A stretch of 64,000 nt of DNA. Origin: Natronococcus sp. A-GB1. Its GTDB lineage: Archaea > Halobacteriota > Halobacteria > Halobacteriales > Natrialbaceae. Position 1 is the first letter of the stretch. Every line of letters begins with the position of its first letter. Of the stretch, positions 48,059-56,879 are shown piece after piece. Below the pieces are notes generated by a model, which was given only the letters and a program-made list of their open reading frames with translations, searched no databases and was not told where the DNA came from. The stretch is from the NCBI RefSeq assembly GCF_029688845.1, contig NZ_JARUKW010000010.1:62001-126000 (forward strand). Direction: 5' to 3'. A program made the translations under genes and the position numbers.

Positions 48059-48840
48059 TGGCCCTCGTTGAACTCGTCGACCAGCTCGCGGCGCTCGTCG
48101 GTGGCGAACTGCTCCCACCAGATCTCGGCCTCCTGCTCGCGTGCCGCCTCGAGGCCACCCGAACGTACCGCGCCGTTGATCGCGCGTTTGGAGTTCTTGA
48201 CCGCCTCGCGTCCGGTGTTCTGGACCCCCTCGACGATCTCGTCGACGGTCTCGTCTAGCTCCTCGCGCGGGACGGCGTGATTGACGAGTCCGATTCGTTC
48301 TGCCTCGTCGGCGTCGATCATTCCCGCGGTGTAGACGAGTTCCTTCGCCTTCGCCTCGCCCACGAGTTCGACGGCTCGCCAGGTCGATCCTCCAGTCGGA
48401 ATCTGCCCGATGTTCGCCGTCGGAACGCCGAACTTCGCGTCGTCGACGGCGATCCGAAGGTCACAGTACATCGCAAAGATCAGTCCGCCGCCGACGCAGT
48501 AGCCGTTGATCTTCGCGATTACCGGCGCGTGGCAGTCGTAGGGCTTCTGGTACATCTCGTAGAACAGCTCCTGGCGGTCCCGCTGGAGCGGATCGTGCTC
48601 GTCGGCGGTTCCGGCGTACTGGGAGATGTCCGCACCGGCGGAGAACGCGTCCTCGCCCTCGCCGGTGATCACGACGACGTCGATGTCGCGGTTCAGCTGG
48701 ATCTCGTCGAACGCGCGGCTGAGGTCGAGCATGACCTCGTTGTTGAGCGCGTTGTAGACCTCGGGGCGGTGAAACTCGATCGTCGCTACTCCGTCGTCGA
48801 CGTCGAGGGTAATGCTTTCGTAGGCACTGTAGCTAACCAT
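48055..48840 (-). CDS. Enoyl-CoA hydratase/isomerase (crotonase) family protein with one catalytic Glu replaced
   Basis: The 261-residue crotonase has both oxyanion-hole segments: AFSAGADISQYAG (66-77) and INGYCVGGGLIFAMYCDLRI (111-130). In classical hydratases two glutamates act (rat Glu144 and Glu164). Here the first position is Thr141 in KFGVPTANIGQIP, while the second equivalent is retained near Glu168 (AKAKELVYT). This points to an isomerase-, hydrolase- or lyase-like reaction instead of simple hydration. It is translationally coupled to CoA-transferase 2 by a 4-bp overlap. Confidence 0.9.
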   Translation of the reverse strand: MVSYSAYESITLDVDDGVATIEFHRPEVYNALNNEVMLDLSRAFDEIQLNRDIDVVVITGEGEDAFSAGADISQYAGTADEHDPLQRDRQELFYEMYQKPYDCHAPVIAKINGYCVGGGLIFAMYCDLRIAVDDAKFGVPTANIGQIPTGGSTWRAVELVGEAKAKELVYTAGMIDADEAERIGLVNHAVPREELDETVDEIVEGVQNTGREAVKNSKRAINGAVRSGGLEAAREQEAEIWWEQFATDERRELVDEFNEGQ

Positions 48841-48900
48841 ACCTCCCCGTTAGTGGGTCTCTCGCAAAAAATTTTGTATTACGGCGTCGATCGCGTCGGC

Positions 48901-49329
48901 TCACTCGGCCCGAAGCGAGACGACCGGCGTCGAGGCGTCCAGCATGATCGACTGAGCGACGCTCCCGAACAGCGCCTTGCCGACCGGCGAACGGTTGCGC
49001 CCCGCGACGACCAGGTAGCTCGCTCCCTCCTCGTCGGCGTAGCTGGCGACCTCGTCCGCCGGATCTCCGAGAAGTCCGACCGGGGTCGCCTCGACGCCGG
49101 CGTCCTCGATCGCCTCCGCGGCGATCTCTTCGGCGATCTCGACGACGTCTCCTACCGGTACCGTCTCTCCCGTCTCGCTGACGTTCGTCCGCTCGAGCGA
49201 GACGAACTCGTCGCGGGTGAGCACGTGGACGACCTCGACCGGTTCGCCGAACGCCTCGCCGAGTTGGTGTGCTTCGGTGATGATGGCGCCGGCCCTGTCG
49301 GAACGATCGATCGCTGCAACGACGGTCAT
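48901..49329 (-). CDS. Universal stress protein, UspA family
   Basis: The 142-residue UspA domain begins MTVVAAIDRSDRAGAIITEA, with the nucleotide-site motif VVAGRNRSPVGKALFGSVAQ and a final strand STPVVSLRAE. ATG 49329 is chosen since the upstream in-frame part is not conserved and TATA-like TGATTTATGG lies about 25 bp before it. UspA genes often flank transporter operons in haloarchaea; here it is divergent from the TctCBA genes. Confidence 0.9.
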   Translation of the reverse strand: MTVVAAIDRSDRAGAIITEAHQLGEAFGEPVEVVHVLTRDEFVSLERTNVSETGETVPVGDVVEIAEEIAAEAIEDAGVEATPVGLLGDPADEVASYADEEGASYLVVAGRNRSPVGKALFGSVAQSIMLDASTPVVSLRAE

Positions 49330-49513
49330 GGATCCGACGACGGCCTCCACCCATAAATCAGTTACTCGCCGGGCTGAGTGGCCCGCAGCCACGATCGGAC
49401 GGCCTATTCACTATTAAATCCGACACCATTTCTCTTCATTTTTTCACTATATGTGGATCAAGCACCAACACAAGAGAAAGCTTTATGTCTGTACTGTTTG
49501 ATCATGGTAGTGT

Positions 49514-49552
49514 GACCCTGACTCACGGAGTCGTGTAATGCATTCCAGGGTC
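49514..49552. promoter_or_regulatory. Nested inverted repeats upstream of tctC
   Basis: An outer pair GACCCTG (49514-49520) and CAGGGTC (49546-49552) encloses an inner hairpin GACTC-ACG-GAGTC (49520-49532). The outer repeat ends 14 bp before ATG 49567. It could be an operator or a structured leader controlling the tricarboxylate transporter operon. Confidence 0.5.
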
Positions 49553-49566
49553 TGTGGTCGATACAT

Positions 49567-50637
49567 ATGTCCGAAAAACCAACTCAACGACGTTTGACGG
49601 TGGAGGCAACGACCAGGCGAGGGTTCCTCGGGATCGCTGGTGCGGGAGCGGCGGTATCGATGGCTGGCTGTCTGCAGGACGACGACCCCGACGCGGGAGA
49701 CGACGAGGACTGGGAGCCCGCCGAAACGATCCGATACATCGTGCCGTACGACGAGGGCGGTGGCACCGACGTCTACGCTCGCGGGATCGTCGAATCGCTC
49801 ACCGACGCGATGGATCAGGACATCCAGGTCGACAACGTTCCCGGCGGCGGCGGTCTGAACGGGTTCGGTGAACTGTACGGCTCCGAGCCCGACGGACACA
49901 CGATCGCGGGGAGCGCAACCCCGCTCGAGGTGCCGCCACAGATGCTAGACGACCCCGGCTTCGACCAGCGCGAACTGGAGGGAATCGCGAACATCGGCCG
50001 CTCGACGTGGTGTCTGATCGTCAACGAGGAGTACGAGGGCGAGGTCGAGACGTTCGACGACGTTCGCGAGATGCATAACTCCGGCGAGTGGGACTCGATC
50101 GGTATCCAGGAGCCCGGCAGTCCACAGGACATCATGACCCTCCTGGCGAAACACGGTGAGGGGTACGCCGAGGAGTACGACTGGCAGTGGGAGGACCGGG
50201 TCCAGTACACGGGTACCGGCCCAATCGCCGAGGCGGTAACCTCCGGCGAGGTTCCCTGCGGGATCGGAACCGACGCAGGGACGGAACCGGACGTCTCCGC
50301 GGGTGGCGTCTACCCGGTCTGTACGTTCTGGAGCGAGGGGACGGAGGTGTACCCCGACATTCCGTCGGTGACCGACGAGGGGTATCCGGAGATGGACTTC
50401 ATCTCCGGTGTGACCCGTGGCCTGTACGCGCCACCCGAAACGCCGGAGGGGACGATCGAGGAACTCTCCGCACGAGTCGAAGAGGCAACCGAGGACGAGC
50501 GCTACGAGGAGTGGTCGGAGGATACCGGCAACCCGATCTTCTACGAAGGTCCCGAGGAGGCGAACGCGGCGATCGACGACGCGTTCGAGGAGATGGAGGA
50601 GCTAGAGATCGTCGATCTGATCGAAGAGCACTCATAA
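49567..50637 (+). CDS. tctC: Tripartite tricarboxylate transporter substrate-binding lipoprotein (TctC)
   Basis: The 356-residue protein has a Tat signal, TTRRGFLGIAGAGAAVSMAG, followed by the lipobox cysteine, so it is exported folded and lipid-anchored. The mature part shows TctC/Bug hallmarks: IRYIVPYDEGGGTDVYARGI, VPGGGGLNGFGELYGSEPDG and later VTRGLYAPPETPEGTIEELS. It captures a carboxylic acid outside the cell and hands it to TctAB. It is followed 25 bp later by tctB and tctA, giving a complete tripartite system. Confidence 0.93.
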   Translation: MSEKPTQRRLTVEATTRRGFLGIAGAGAAVSMAGCLQDDDPDAGDDEDWEPAETIRYIVPYDEGGGTDVYARGIVESLTDAMDQDIQVDNVPGGGGLNGFGELYGSEPDGHTIAGSATPLEVPPQMLDDPGFDQRELEGIANIGRSTWCLIVNEEYEGEVETFDDVREMHNSGEWDSIGIQEPGSPQDIMTLLAKHGEGYAEEYDWQWEDRVQYTGTGPIAEAVTSGEVPCGIGTDAGTEPDVSAGGVYPVCTFWSEGTEVYPDIPSVTDEGYPEMDFISGVTRGLYAPPETPEGTIEELSARVEEATEDERYEEWSEDTGNPIFYEGPEEANAAIDDAFEEMEELEIVDLIEEHS

Positions 50638-50662
50638 CTACCCCCGCCGTTGTTATATTATA

Positions 50663-51304
50663 ATGAGCAATTCAGAGTCAATTAAGAGGAAAGTAACGCC
50701 GGAGCGAATAATGCTCGTTACGTTCCTCGTCGTGAGCGCGGTGTTTATTATCGAGCCGGTGATCGAGAGCTACCCGGACGACGCTCGCGTGTTTCCCCAG
50801 TTGACCGCGTCGGCCGTTTTTATCGGCTCGCTGCTCCTGTTGCTGCAGAATTACCTTCCTGGCCCCCTCCAGAAGTTCGTCGCCGAGAGTGTCAGCATCA
50901 CCACCTCTGACTCGTCGGAGGTAATCGATCAGGTCGATGATGACGACGAGCTCGAGGAGCTCGATGAGCCGGAGGAGGAGTACAAAAAGGACACACTCGG
51001 TGCAAAGTACGGGTACGAAGTGAACGAGACGGTGTTTATGGTTTCGACGGCGGTTCTGTACTTCGTCGTCGGATGGGCCGCCGGTTTCCTCTTCATTACG
51101 CCGCTGTACATCCTCGGGTACACCCTCTGGTTCCGGATCAACCCGGTTATCAGTGTCGGACTGGCTGTCGGAGGGACCGTCGTCATCTACCTGTTCATGA
51201 CGTATCTCGTGTTGCCGTTCGACCAGGGGCACGTCTTCGACTTCAGTCCGCTCGTACCGATGCTGTTCGACGGCGCGCCGATACTACTGAGAGGTGGACT
51301 GTAG
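50663..51304 (+). CDS. tctB: Tripartite tricarboxylate transporter small membrane subunit (TctB)
   Basis: The 213-residue protein has four predicted helices in the TctB layout: MLVTFLVVSAVFIIEPVIES, FPQLTASAVFIGSLLLLLQN, VFMVSTAVLYFVVGWAAGFL and VGLAVGGTVVIYLFMTYLVL. A long acidic cytoplasmic loop (about 80-112) is inserted between helices 2 and 3. Its stop codon is immediately followed by the tctA ATG (no spacer). It has a TATA-rich sequence directly before its ATG (TTATATTATA), possibly only AT-rich spacer. Confidence 0.9.
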   Translation: MSNSESIKRKVTPERIMLVTFLVVSAVFIIEPVIESYPDDARVFPQLTASAVFIGSLLLLLQNYLPGPLQKFVAESVSITTSDSSEVIDQVDDDDELEELDEPEEEYKKDTLGAKYGYEVNETVFMVSTAVLYFVVGWAAGFLFITPLYILGYTLWFRINPVISVGLAVGGTVVIYLFMTYLVLPFDQGHVFDFSPLVPMLFDGAPILLRGGL

Positions 51305-52804
51305 ATGGCGGTCGACGCCTTCTTCGAGGGACTATCGATCGCAACGACGCCCGAGATGCTCGTCTGGCTGACTCTCGGGTTGCTCCTCGGGATCGTTCTC
51401 GGCGCCCTCCCGGGTATCGGTTCACCGGTTGGGATGGCGATCGTGTTGCCGCTGACGCTGCCCCTCGACGCGACGGCGGCGATCATTCTGCTGGTCGCGA
51501 TCTACAGCGGTGCGATGTTCGGCGGCTCGATTTCCGCAATTCTGATCAACGCGCCCGGGACCGAGTCGGCCGCGGCGACGACGCTCGACGGCTATCCGAT
51601 GTCACAGAACGGGTTGGCGAAGAACGCACTCGCCATCGCGACGACGGCCTCGGCGCTGAACGGCTTTCTCGCTGCGATCGCGCTGATCCTTCTCTCGCCG
51701 GTCCTGATCGAGGTCGTGTTGGCGTTCGGTTCGCCGGAGTACTTCTTGCTGGCGATCCTCGGGATCTCCCTGATCACGATCGTCACCCAGGGGTCGATCG
51801 TCAAGGGGCTGGTCGCCGGCGCGCTCGGATTCATGATCTCGACCATCGGGACCGCAATCCTCAGTCCGCGTCCGCGGTACACCTTCGGCCAGTTCGGACT
51901 CTACGAGGGGATCGACTTCGTCGCGGCGCTGATCGGGATGTTCGCGTTCGCCGAGATGATGAAACTCGCCGCCCGCAAACAGATCTCGGAAGGCAACGTC
52001 GAGCTCGCCGGTAGCGTTCGAGACGGGATTACGACGATATTCAGGTACCCGGTTACGACCCTCAAATCAGGCTTGATCGGGATGGGGATCGGGATGGTTC
52101 CCGGCTCCGGAGCGACGACGTCGACGTTCGTCGCCTACGCAGAGGAGGCCCGTTCCTCCACCAAGGACGGAAGATTCGGCGAGGGTGACCCACGCGGGGT
52201 CATCGCACCGGAGGCCGCGAACAATCCAACCGTGAGTGGATCACTTATTCCGACGCTGTCGTTCGGGATTCCGGGCAGCGGATCGACTGCGGTCCTGCTC
52301 GGGGGTATTCTCATGCACGGGCTCCAGCCGGGTCCAGTCCTCTTCGGCGAACAGCTTCAGATCACGTACGCGCTGTTCATCTCACTGTTCCTCGGTAACG
52401 TCCTCATCCTTGCTGTCGGGTTGACGCTGATCCCGTACGCGAGCAAGATCACCGAGCTTAATACCACGCTGATCATTCCGATGGTCGTTGTGCTCTCGTA
52501 CGCCGGCGCGTACACCCTGAACCAGAACTGGTGGGACGTCGGCGCCGTCATCGTGCTCGGTGTTCTGGGCTTCTACATGGTCCGGAACAACTACTCGATC
52601 ATCGCGTTCGTGCTCGGGATCGTGCTCGGTCCGATCGCCGAGGAGAACTTCTTCCGGTCGCTGCAGATCTCGGGCGGCGAGTACACGATCTTCTTCGATC
52701 CGATCAACCGGCCGCTGTCGTTCCTGCTGACGCTTGCCATCTTCCTGATCCTGTTCGGCCCCTTCCTGAAGGGGCGGGTCAAGCGGCTCGTCAGCAGGAA
52801 CTGA
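51305..52804 (+). CDS. tctA: Tripartite tricarboxylate transporter large membrane subunit (TctA)
   Basis: The 499-residue protein is a typical TctA with about twelve helices and the conserved glycine-rich motif LLLGIVLGALPGIGSPVGMA near the start. It repeats in GMGIGMVPGSGATTSTFVAY, and LIPTLSFGIPGSGSTAVLLG follows. These paired loops form the substrate and ion path. It uses ion gradients, not ATP, to import citrate-, tartrate- or similar acids delivered by TctC. The operon ends before the cupin gene (78 bp later). Confidence 0.94.
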   Translation: MAVDAFFEGLSIATTPEMLVWLTLGLLLGIVLGALPGIGSPVGMAIVLPLTLPLDATAAIILLVAIYSGAMFGGSISAILINAPGTESAAATTLDGYPMSQNGLAKNALAIATTASALNGFLAAIALILLSPVLIEVVLAFGSPEYFLLAILGISLITIVTQGSIVKGLVAGALGFMISTIGTAILSPRPRYTFGQFGLYEGIDFVAALIGMFAFAEMMKLAARKQISEGNVELAGSVRDGITTIFRYPVTTLKSGLIGMGIGMVPGSGATTSTFVAYAEEARSSTKDGRFGEGDPRGVIAPEAANNPTVSGSLIPTLSFGIPGSGSTAVLLGGILMHGLQPGPVLFGEQLQITYALFISLFLGNVLILAVGLTLIPYASKITELNTTLIIPMVVVLSYAGAYTLNQNWWDVGAVIVLGVLGFYMVRNNYSIIAFVLGIVLGPIAEENFFRSLQISGGEYTIFFDPINRPLSFLLTLAIFLILFGPFLKGRVKRLVSRN

Positions 52805-52882
52805 CACTCGGATCCCTTCTCGAAGCGAGCGGCGAACAACCGCTATCACAACGGCTAAGTACCGACGTGCGACCGGTATCGT

Positions 52883-53308
52883 ATGGAAGACGGTTGGCAA
52901 CACGTTACACTCGAGGAGCTCGAGACCAATCCCGACAAGCCGGGGCGTCGGTGGGAGGCCTCGCCGGCGCTCGGCGTCGACGCGTTCAACTTCAACGTCG
53001 CCGTGCTCGAGTCGGGTGAACGACTCTCGCAGAATCACTTCCACTACCACGAGAACCAGAAGGAGCTGTTCTACGTCGTTTCCGGGTCCTGTCACGCCGA
53101 GACGACCGACGCGACGGTAACGCTCGAGACCGACGATATCATCGCGTTCGACGAGGGGAAGGCGGGCGCTCACCTCGTCTACAACCCGTTCGAGGAGCCG
53201 TGTAAGCTCGCCGCGATCGGGTGGCCCCAGGACGGGCGGTATCCGGTCCATCAGCTCGAGACCGCGGACGAAGCGACAGACGGCTCCGTCGGGGACGACG
53301 GCGAGTAG
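52883..53308 (+). CDS. Cupin-domain protein downstream of TctCBA
   Basis: The 141-residue single cupin has motif 1 NHFHYHENQKELFYVVSGSC (three His and a Glu as metal ligands) and motif 2 around FDEGKAGAHLVYNPFEEPCK (final His). It may be a small metal-dependent isomerase or a sensor for the imported acid. ATG 52883 lies 78 bp after tctA in the same direction, so it is possibly a member of that operon. Function unresolved. Confidence 0.88.
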   Translation: MEDGWQHVTLEELETNPDKPGRRWEASPALGVDAFNFNVAVLESGERLSQNHFHYHENQKELFYVVSGSCHAETTDATVTLETDDIIAFDEGKAGAHLVYNPFEEPCKLAAIGWPQDGRYPVHQLETADEATDGSVGDDGE

Positions 53309-53368
53309 GGGAACTGGGGAATCGACATCACCACCGAGTTTAATACTCGAGTGCCCGTATCGACGGCT

Positions 53369-53533
53369 ATGCCGCGACTCCAGCGGGGACTCGTACTGGG
53401 CGGAATCGTGCTCAACGCGTCGGCGTTCGTCTACTCCCTGTACGTCCGATCGGTGCTGTACGCGACGGTGTTTCTCGTCGTCACCGCGTATCTCCTCGTC
53501 GTCTACCGGGCGAACGACGGCTACACGGACTGA
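53369..53533 (+). CDS. Small two-helix membrane protein (54 aa)
   Basis: ATG 53369 begins MPRLQRGLVLGGIVLNASAF and continues into VYSLYVRSVLYATVFLVVTA YLLVVYRANDGYTD. Two hydrophobic segments (about 7-24 and 29-46) form a hairpin. A TATA-like GTTTAATACTC precedes the ATG by about 30 bp, so it is transcribed on its own. No family recognised. Confidence 0.65.
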   Translation: MPRLQRGLVLGGIVLNASAFVYSLYVRSVLYATVFLVVTAYLLVVYRANDGYTD

Positions 53534-53906
53534 GACGGGCTGCCGTACCGTCTTCCGGAGACGATTGTAAGATGGCTCGCAACCGTTTCGGATGCGATTC
53601 GGGAGTCCGTGTAGGACCGACGCGCCGGGGTGGTGCGATCCACGAACGTGACCGCACCCGCAGCCGAGTGGCACAACAGTTATGTGAGTTCCCTCGACTA
53701 GCAGTTACCACACACGAAATATGCAAGCGATTAGCAAACGACCGGTGACTGCTCCCCGTTTCCCGACCGACCGGTTCGCGGTGTGGCGAGTAGTCCGGCC
53801 GTTCGTCAGCAGCCGAATCGGCGAGTAGACGCCCCGTCGTCACCTTTCCGAGCCGGCTTTGGCACCGCTTGCAACAGAAACCGCTTCGACCAACACCAGA
53901 TATCCA
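53534..53906. other. 373-bp intergenic region upstream of the GlcDF-type gene
   Basis: I see no gene here. A short AT-richer stretch at about 53695-53730 (CTAGCAGTTACCACACACGAAATATG) may contain promoter elements. The sequence just before ATG 53907 (ACCAGATATCCA) has no strong TATA box. Confidence 0.45.
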
Positions 53907-56873
53907 ATGGCTACACACGACAGACCGATCGACGGAGACCCGGCGACGGATCGTCGCGCGGAGTACGACTACCAGAACGAGACGACGGAACGAACCGATC
54001 TCGTCGACGCGCTCGAGAAGCGGGTCGACGGCGACGTCCGCTTCGACGAGTACTCCCGCGAGCTGTACGCGACGGACGCGAGCGCCTACGAGATGCTCCC
54101 GATCGGCGTCGTCTACCCGACCGGGACCGACGACGTCGCTGCGGTGATGGGCTACTGCGCGGACCACGAGATTCCGGTGCTTCCCCGGGGTGGCGGGACG
54201 AGCCTCGCAGGGCAGACCGTCAACGAGGCTGTTGTCCTCGATTTCACTCGCTACATGAACGCGGTGACCGACACCGACCCCGACGCCAGGCGGGCTCGAG
54301 CCCAGGCGGGGATCACGGTCGGCGAACTCAACCGGACTCTCGAGCCCCACGGGCTCAAGTTCGCTCCGGACCCGTCGACCGCGGACCGGAGCGCCCTCGG
54401 CGGCGCGATCGGGAACAACACGACCGGGGCGCACTCGCTGAAGTACGGCAAGACAGACGCCTACGTCGAGTCCTGCGAGGTCGTCCTCGCCGACGGCTCC
54501 GTCGAACAGTTCGGCGAGATCGACCTCGAGGAACTGCGCGAGCGGGGCGATCCCGACGGGGAACTCCTCGAGCGGATCTACGCTGAAGTCGCTCGGGTCG
54601 TCGACGAGGAGAGCGACGCCGTCGAGAAGGCCTACCCGACGCTCAAGCGGAACGTCTCGGGGTACAACCTGGACATGCTCGTCGAGGAGGCAAAGAGCGG
54701 AACCGTCAACCTCGCGCGGCTGCTGGTCGGCAGCGAGGGCACCCTGGGTATCGTCACGGAGGCGGAGGTCTCCCTCGAGCCGATCCCGAACACGACCTCG
54801 GTCGCCGTGCTTTGCTACCGCAGCCTGCTCGACGCGATGGACGACGTCGGAGACATCCTCGAACACGACCCTGCGGCGGTCGAGGTGCTGGACGACGTGT
54901 TGCTCGATCTGGCGCGAAACACCGAGGAGTTCGCCGACGTCGTCGGTATCCTCCCCGAGGGGACCAGTTCGTTCCTGCTGGTCGAGTTCTACGCCGACGA
55001 CGAGGAAGAGGGCCGCGAACTGGTCGAGGGGCTGATCGAGGACCGCGAGGGCGAGATCGCGTTCGACGCGCTGACGGCCTACGACGAGAAACAGCAGTCC
55101 CGGCTCTGGAAGATGCGAAAGGCCTCGACGCCAATCTTGCTCTCGCGGACCGGCGACGAGAAACACATCGCGTTCATCGAGGACATCGCGATCCCGCCGG
55201 AGCACCTCACGGAGTACGTCGCCGACTTCCAGGAGGTCATGGAGGAAAACGGGACGTTCGGCAGCTTCTACGCCCACGCCGGACCGGGCTGTATGCACGT
55301 CCGACCGCTCGTCAACACGAAAACCGCCGAGGGGGTCGACACGATGGAGGCGATCGCCGACGGCGCGACGGACCTCGCGGTGAAGTACGGCGGCAGCGTC
55401 TCCGGCGAGCATGGCGACGGCCGCGCCCGGACCCAGTGGAATCGCAAGCTGTACGGCGACCACATCTGGAACGTCTTCCGCGACCTGAAGACCGCGTTCG
55501 ATCCAGACTGGCTGCTCAACCCCGGCTCGGTCTGTGGCGACCACGATATGACCGAGAACCTGCGGTTCGGCCCCGACAGCGAGTTCGAGGCCGGCTTCGA
55601 GCCCGCCCTCAACTGGGAGAACGAGAACGGGTTCCAGGGGATGGTCGAACTCTGTCACGGCTGTGGTGGCTGCCGGACCAGCCAGGAGGGCACCGGCGGC
55701 GTGATGTGTCCGACCTACCGGGCGGCCGACGAGGAGATCACGAGCACCCGCGGCCGGGCGAACATGCTCCGCCAGGCGATGACCGGTGAACTCGAGCCGG
55801 ACGAGGCGTTCTCCGACGAGTTCGTCACCGAGGTGATGGACCTCTGTATCGGTTGCAAGGGGTGTGCGAAGGACTGTCCGAGCGAGGTCGACATGGCGAA
55901 GCTCAAGGTCGAGGTCGAACACGAGTACCACCAGCGAAACGGCGCCTCGATCCGCGAACGCATGTTCGCGAACATCGACACGCTCTCGAAGCTCGGCAGC
56001 GCCACCGCGCCGCTGTCGAACTACATGACGAAGCTGCCGGGCGCCCGGACAGTGATGGAGAAAACCGTCGGAATCGCTCGGGAGCGGTCCCTGCCGACGT
56101 TCCACCGGGAGACGTTCACCGACTGGTTCGAGAGCCGGGAGTCGACTGTGGATCCGGAGACGGCCGACCACAAGGTCCTGTTGTTCCCGGACGTCACCAC
56201 GGAGTACAACGATCCCGAGATCGGCAAGGCCGCGGTTCGGCTCCTCGAGGCCGCCGGTGTCTACGTCGATCTCCCGTCCGGAACCACCAGCAGCGGCCGC
56301 CCTGCCTACTCGAAGGGGTTCCTCGAGACGGCTCGCGAACAGGCCGAGCAGAACGTCAACGCCCTGATTCCGAGGGTGCGAAACGGCTGGGACGTCGTCG
56401 TCTGCGAGCCGAGCGACGCGGTCATGTTCCAGTCGGACTACCCGGATTTGGTCACCGGACACGACGTGACCGACGTCGCCGAGAGCGCCTACGGCGTCTG
56501 CGAGTACCTCGACGTCCACCGACTCGACGACCGCCTCGAGTTTGGCGCCGTCGACGAACGTCTGACCTACCACGGCCACTGCCACCAGAAGGCGACGAAG
56601 AAGGACCACCACGCCGTCGGCGTCCTCCGGCGGGCGGGCTACGGCGTCGACCCGCTCGACAGCAGCTGCTGTGGGATGGCCGGCTCCTTCGGCTACGAGG
56701 CCGAACACTACTCGATGAGCCGCGCGATCGGCACGCAGCTGTTCGGCCAGATCGACGAGAGCGACGGCGACGGCGTCGTCGCTCCGGGGGCGTCCTGTAG
56801 AACCCAGATCGGCGACGAGTACGAGAAGAAACCGCCCCACCCGATCGCGAAACTCGAGGCGTCGCTGGCGTAG
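53907..56873 (+). CDS. Fused FAD/Fe-S 2-hydroxyacid oxidase (GlcD-GlcF / D-lactate dehydrogenase type)
   Basis: The 988-residue protein joins an FAD_binding_4 domain (PRGGGTSLAGQTVNEAVVLD; PDPSTADRSALGGAIGNNTT GAHSLKYGK), an FAD-oxidase C-terminal domain, and a 4Fe-4S part. The clusters are CHGCGGCRTSQEGTGGVMCP and CIGCKGCAKDCPSEVDMAKL. Two CCG-type domains finish the protein, with YHGHCHQKATKK and DSSCCGMAGSFGYEAEHYS. It oxidises D-lactate, glycolate or another 2-hydroxyacid to the 2-oxoacid and passes electrons to the membrane pool. If glycolate is the substrate, the glyoxylate feeds malate synthase encoded at 58184-59494. Confidence 0.93.
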   Translation: MATHDRPIDGDPATDRRAEYDYQNETTERTDLVDALEKRVDGDVRFDEYSRELYATDASAYEMLPIGVVYPTGTDDVAAVMGYCADHEIPVLPRGGGTSLAGQTVNEAVVLDFTRYMNAVTDTDPDARRARAQAGITVGELNRTLEPHGLKFAPDPSTADRSALGGAIGNNTTGAHSLKYGKTDAYVESCEVVLADGSVEQFGEIDLEELRERGDPDGELLERIYAEVARVVDEESDAVEKAYPTLKRNVSGYNLDMLVEEAKSGTVNLARLLVGSEGTLGIVTEAEVSLEPIPNTTSVAVLCYRSLLDAMDDVGDILEHDPAAVEVLDDVLLDLARNTEEFADVVGILPEGTSSFLLVEFYADDEEEGRELVEGLIEDREGEIAFDALTAYDEKQQSRLWKMRKASTPILLSRTGDEKHIAFIEDIAIPPEHLTEYVADFQEVMEENGTFGSFYAHAGPGCMHVRPLVNTKTAEGVDTMEAIADGATDLAVKYGGSVSGEHGDGRARTQWNRKLYGDHIWNVFRDLKTAFDPDWLLNPGSVCGDHDMTENLRFGPDSEFEAGFEPALNWENENGFQGMVELCHGCGGCRTSQEGTGGVMCPTYRAADEEITSTRGRANMLRQAMTGELEPDEAFSDEFVTEVMDLCIGCKGCAKDCPSEVDMAKLKVEVEHEYHQRNGASIRERMFANIDTLSKLGSATAPLSNYMTKLPGARTVMEKTVGIARERSLPTFHRETFTDWFESRESTVDPETADHKVLLFPDVTTEYNDPEIGKAAVRLLEAAGVYVDLPSGTTSSGRPAYSKGFLETAREQAEQNVNALIPRVRNGWDVVVCEPSDAVMFQSDYPDLVTGHDVTDVAESAYGVCEYLDVHRLDDRLEFGAVDERLTYHGHCHQKATKKDHHAVGVLRRAGYGVDPLDSSCCGMAGSFGYEAEHYSMSRAIGTQLFGQIDESDGDGVVAPGASCRTQIGDEYEKKPPHPIAKLEASLA

Positions 56874-56879
56874 GCGAGC

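Noticed and set aside
53481-56840. A 1119-codon open frame on the minus strand opposite the GlcDF-type gene
   Set aside because: It lies wholly antisense to a gene with clear FAD and Fe-S motifs. Long antisense frames are a product of high third-position GC, and its translation shows no domain.
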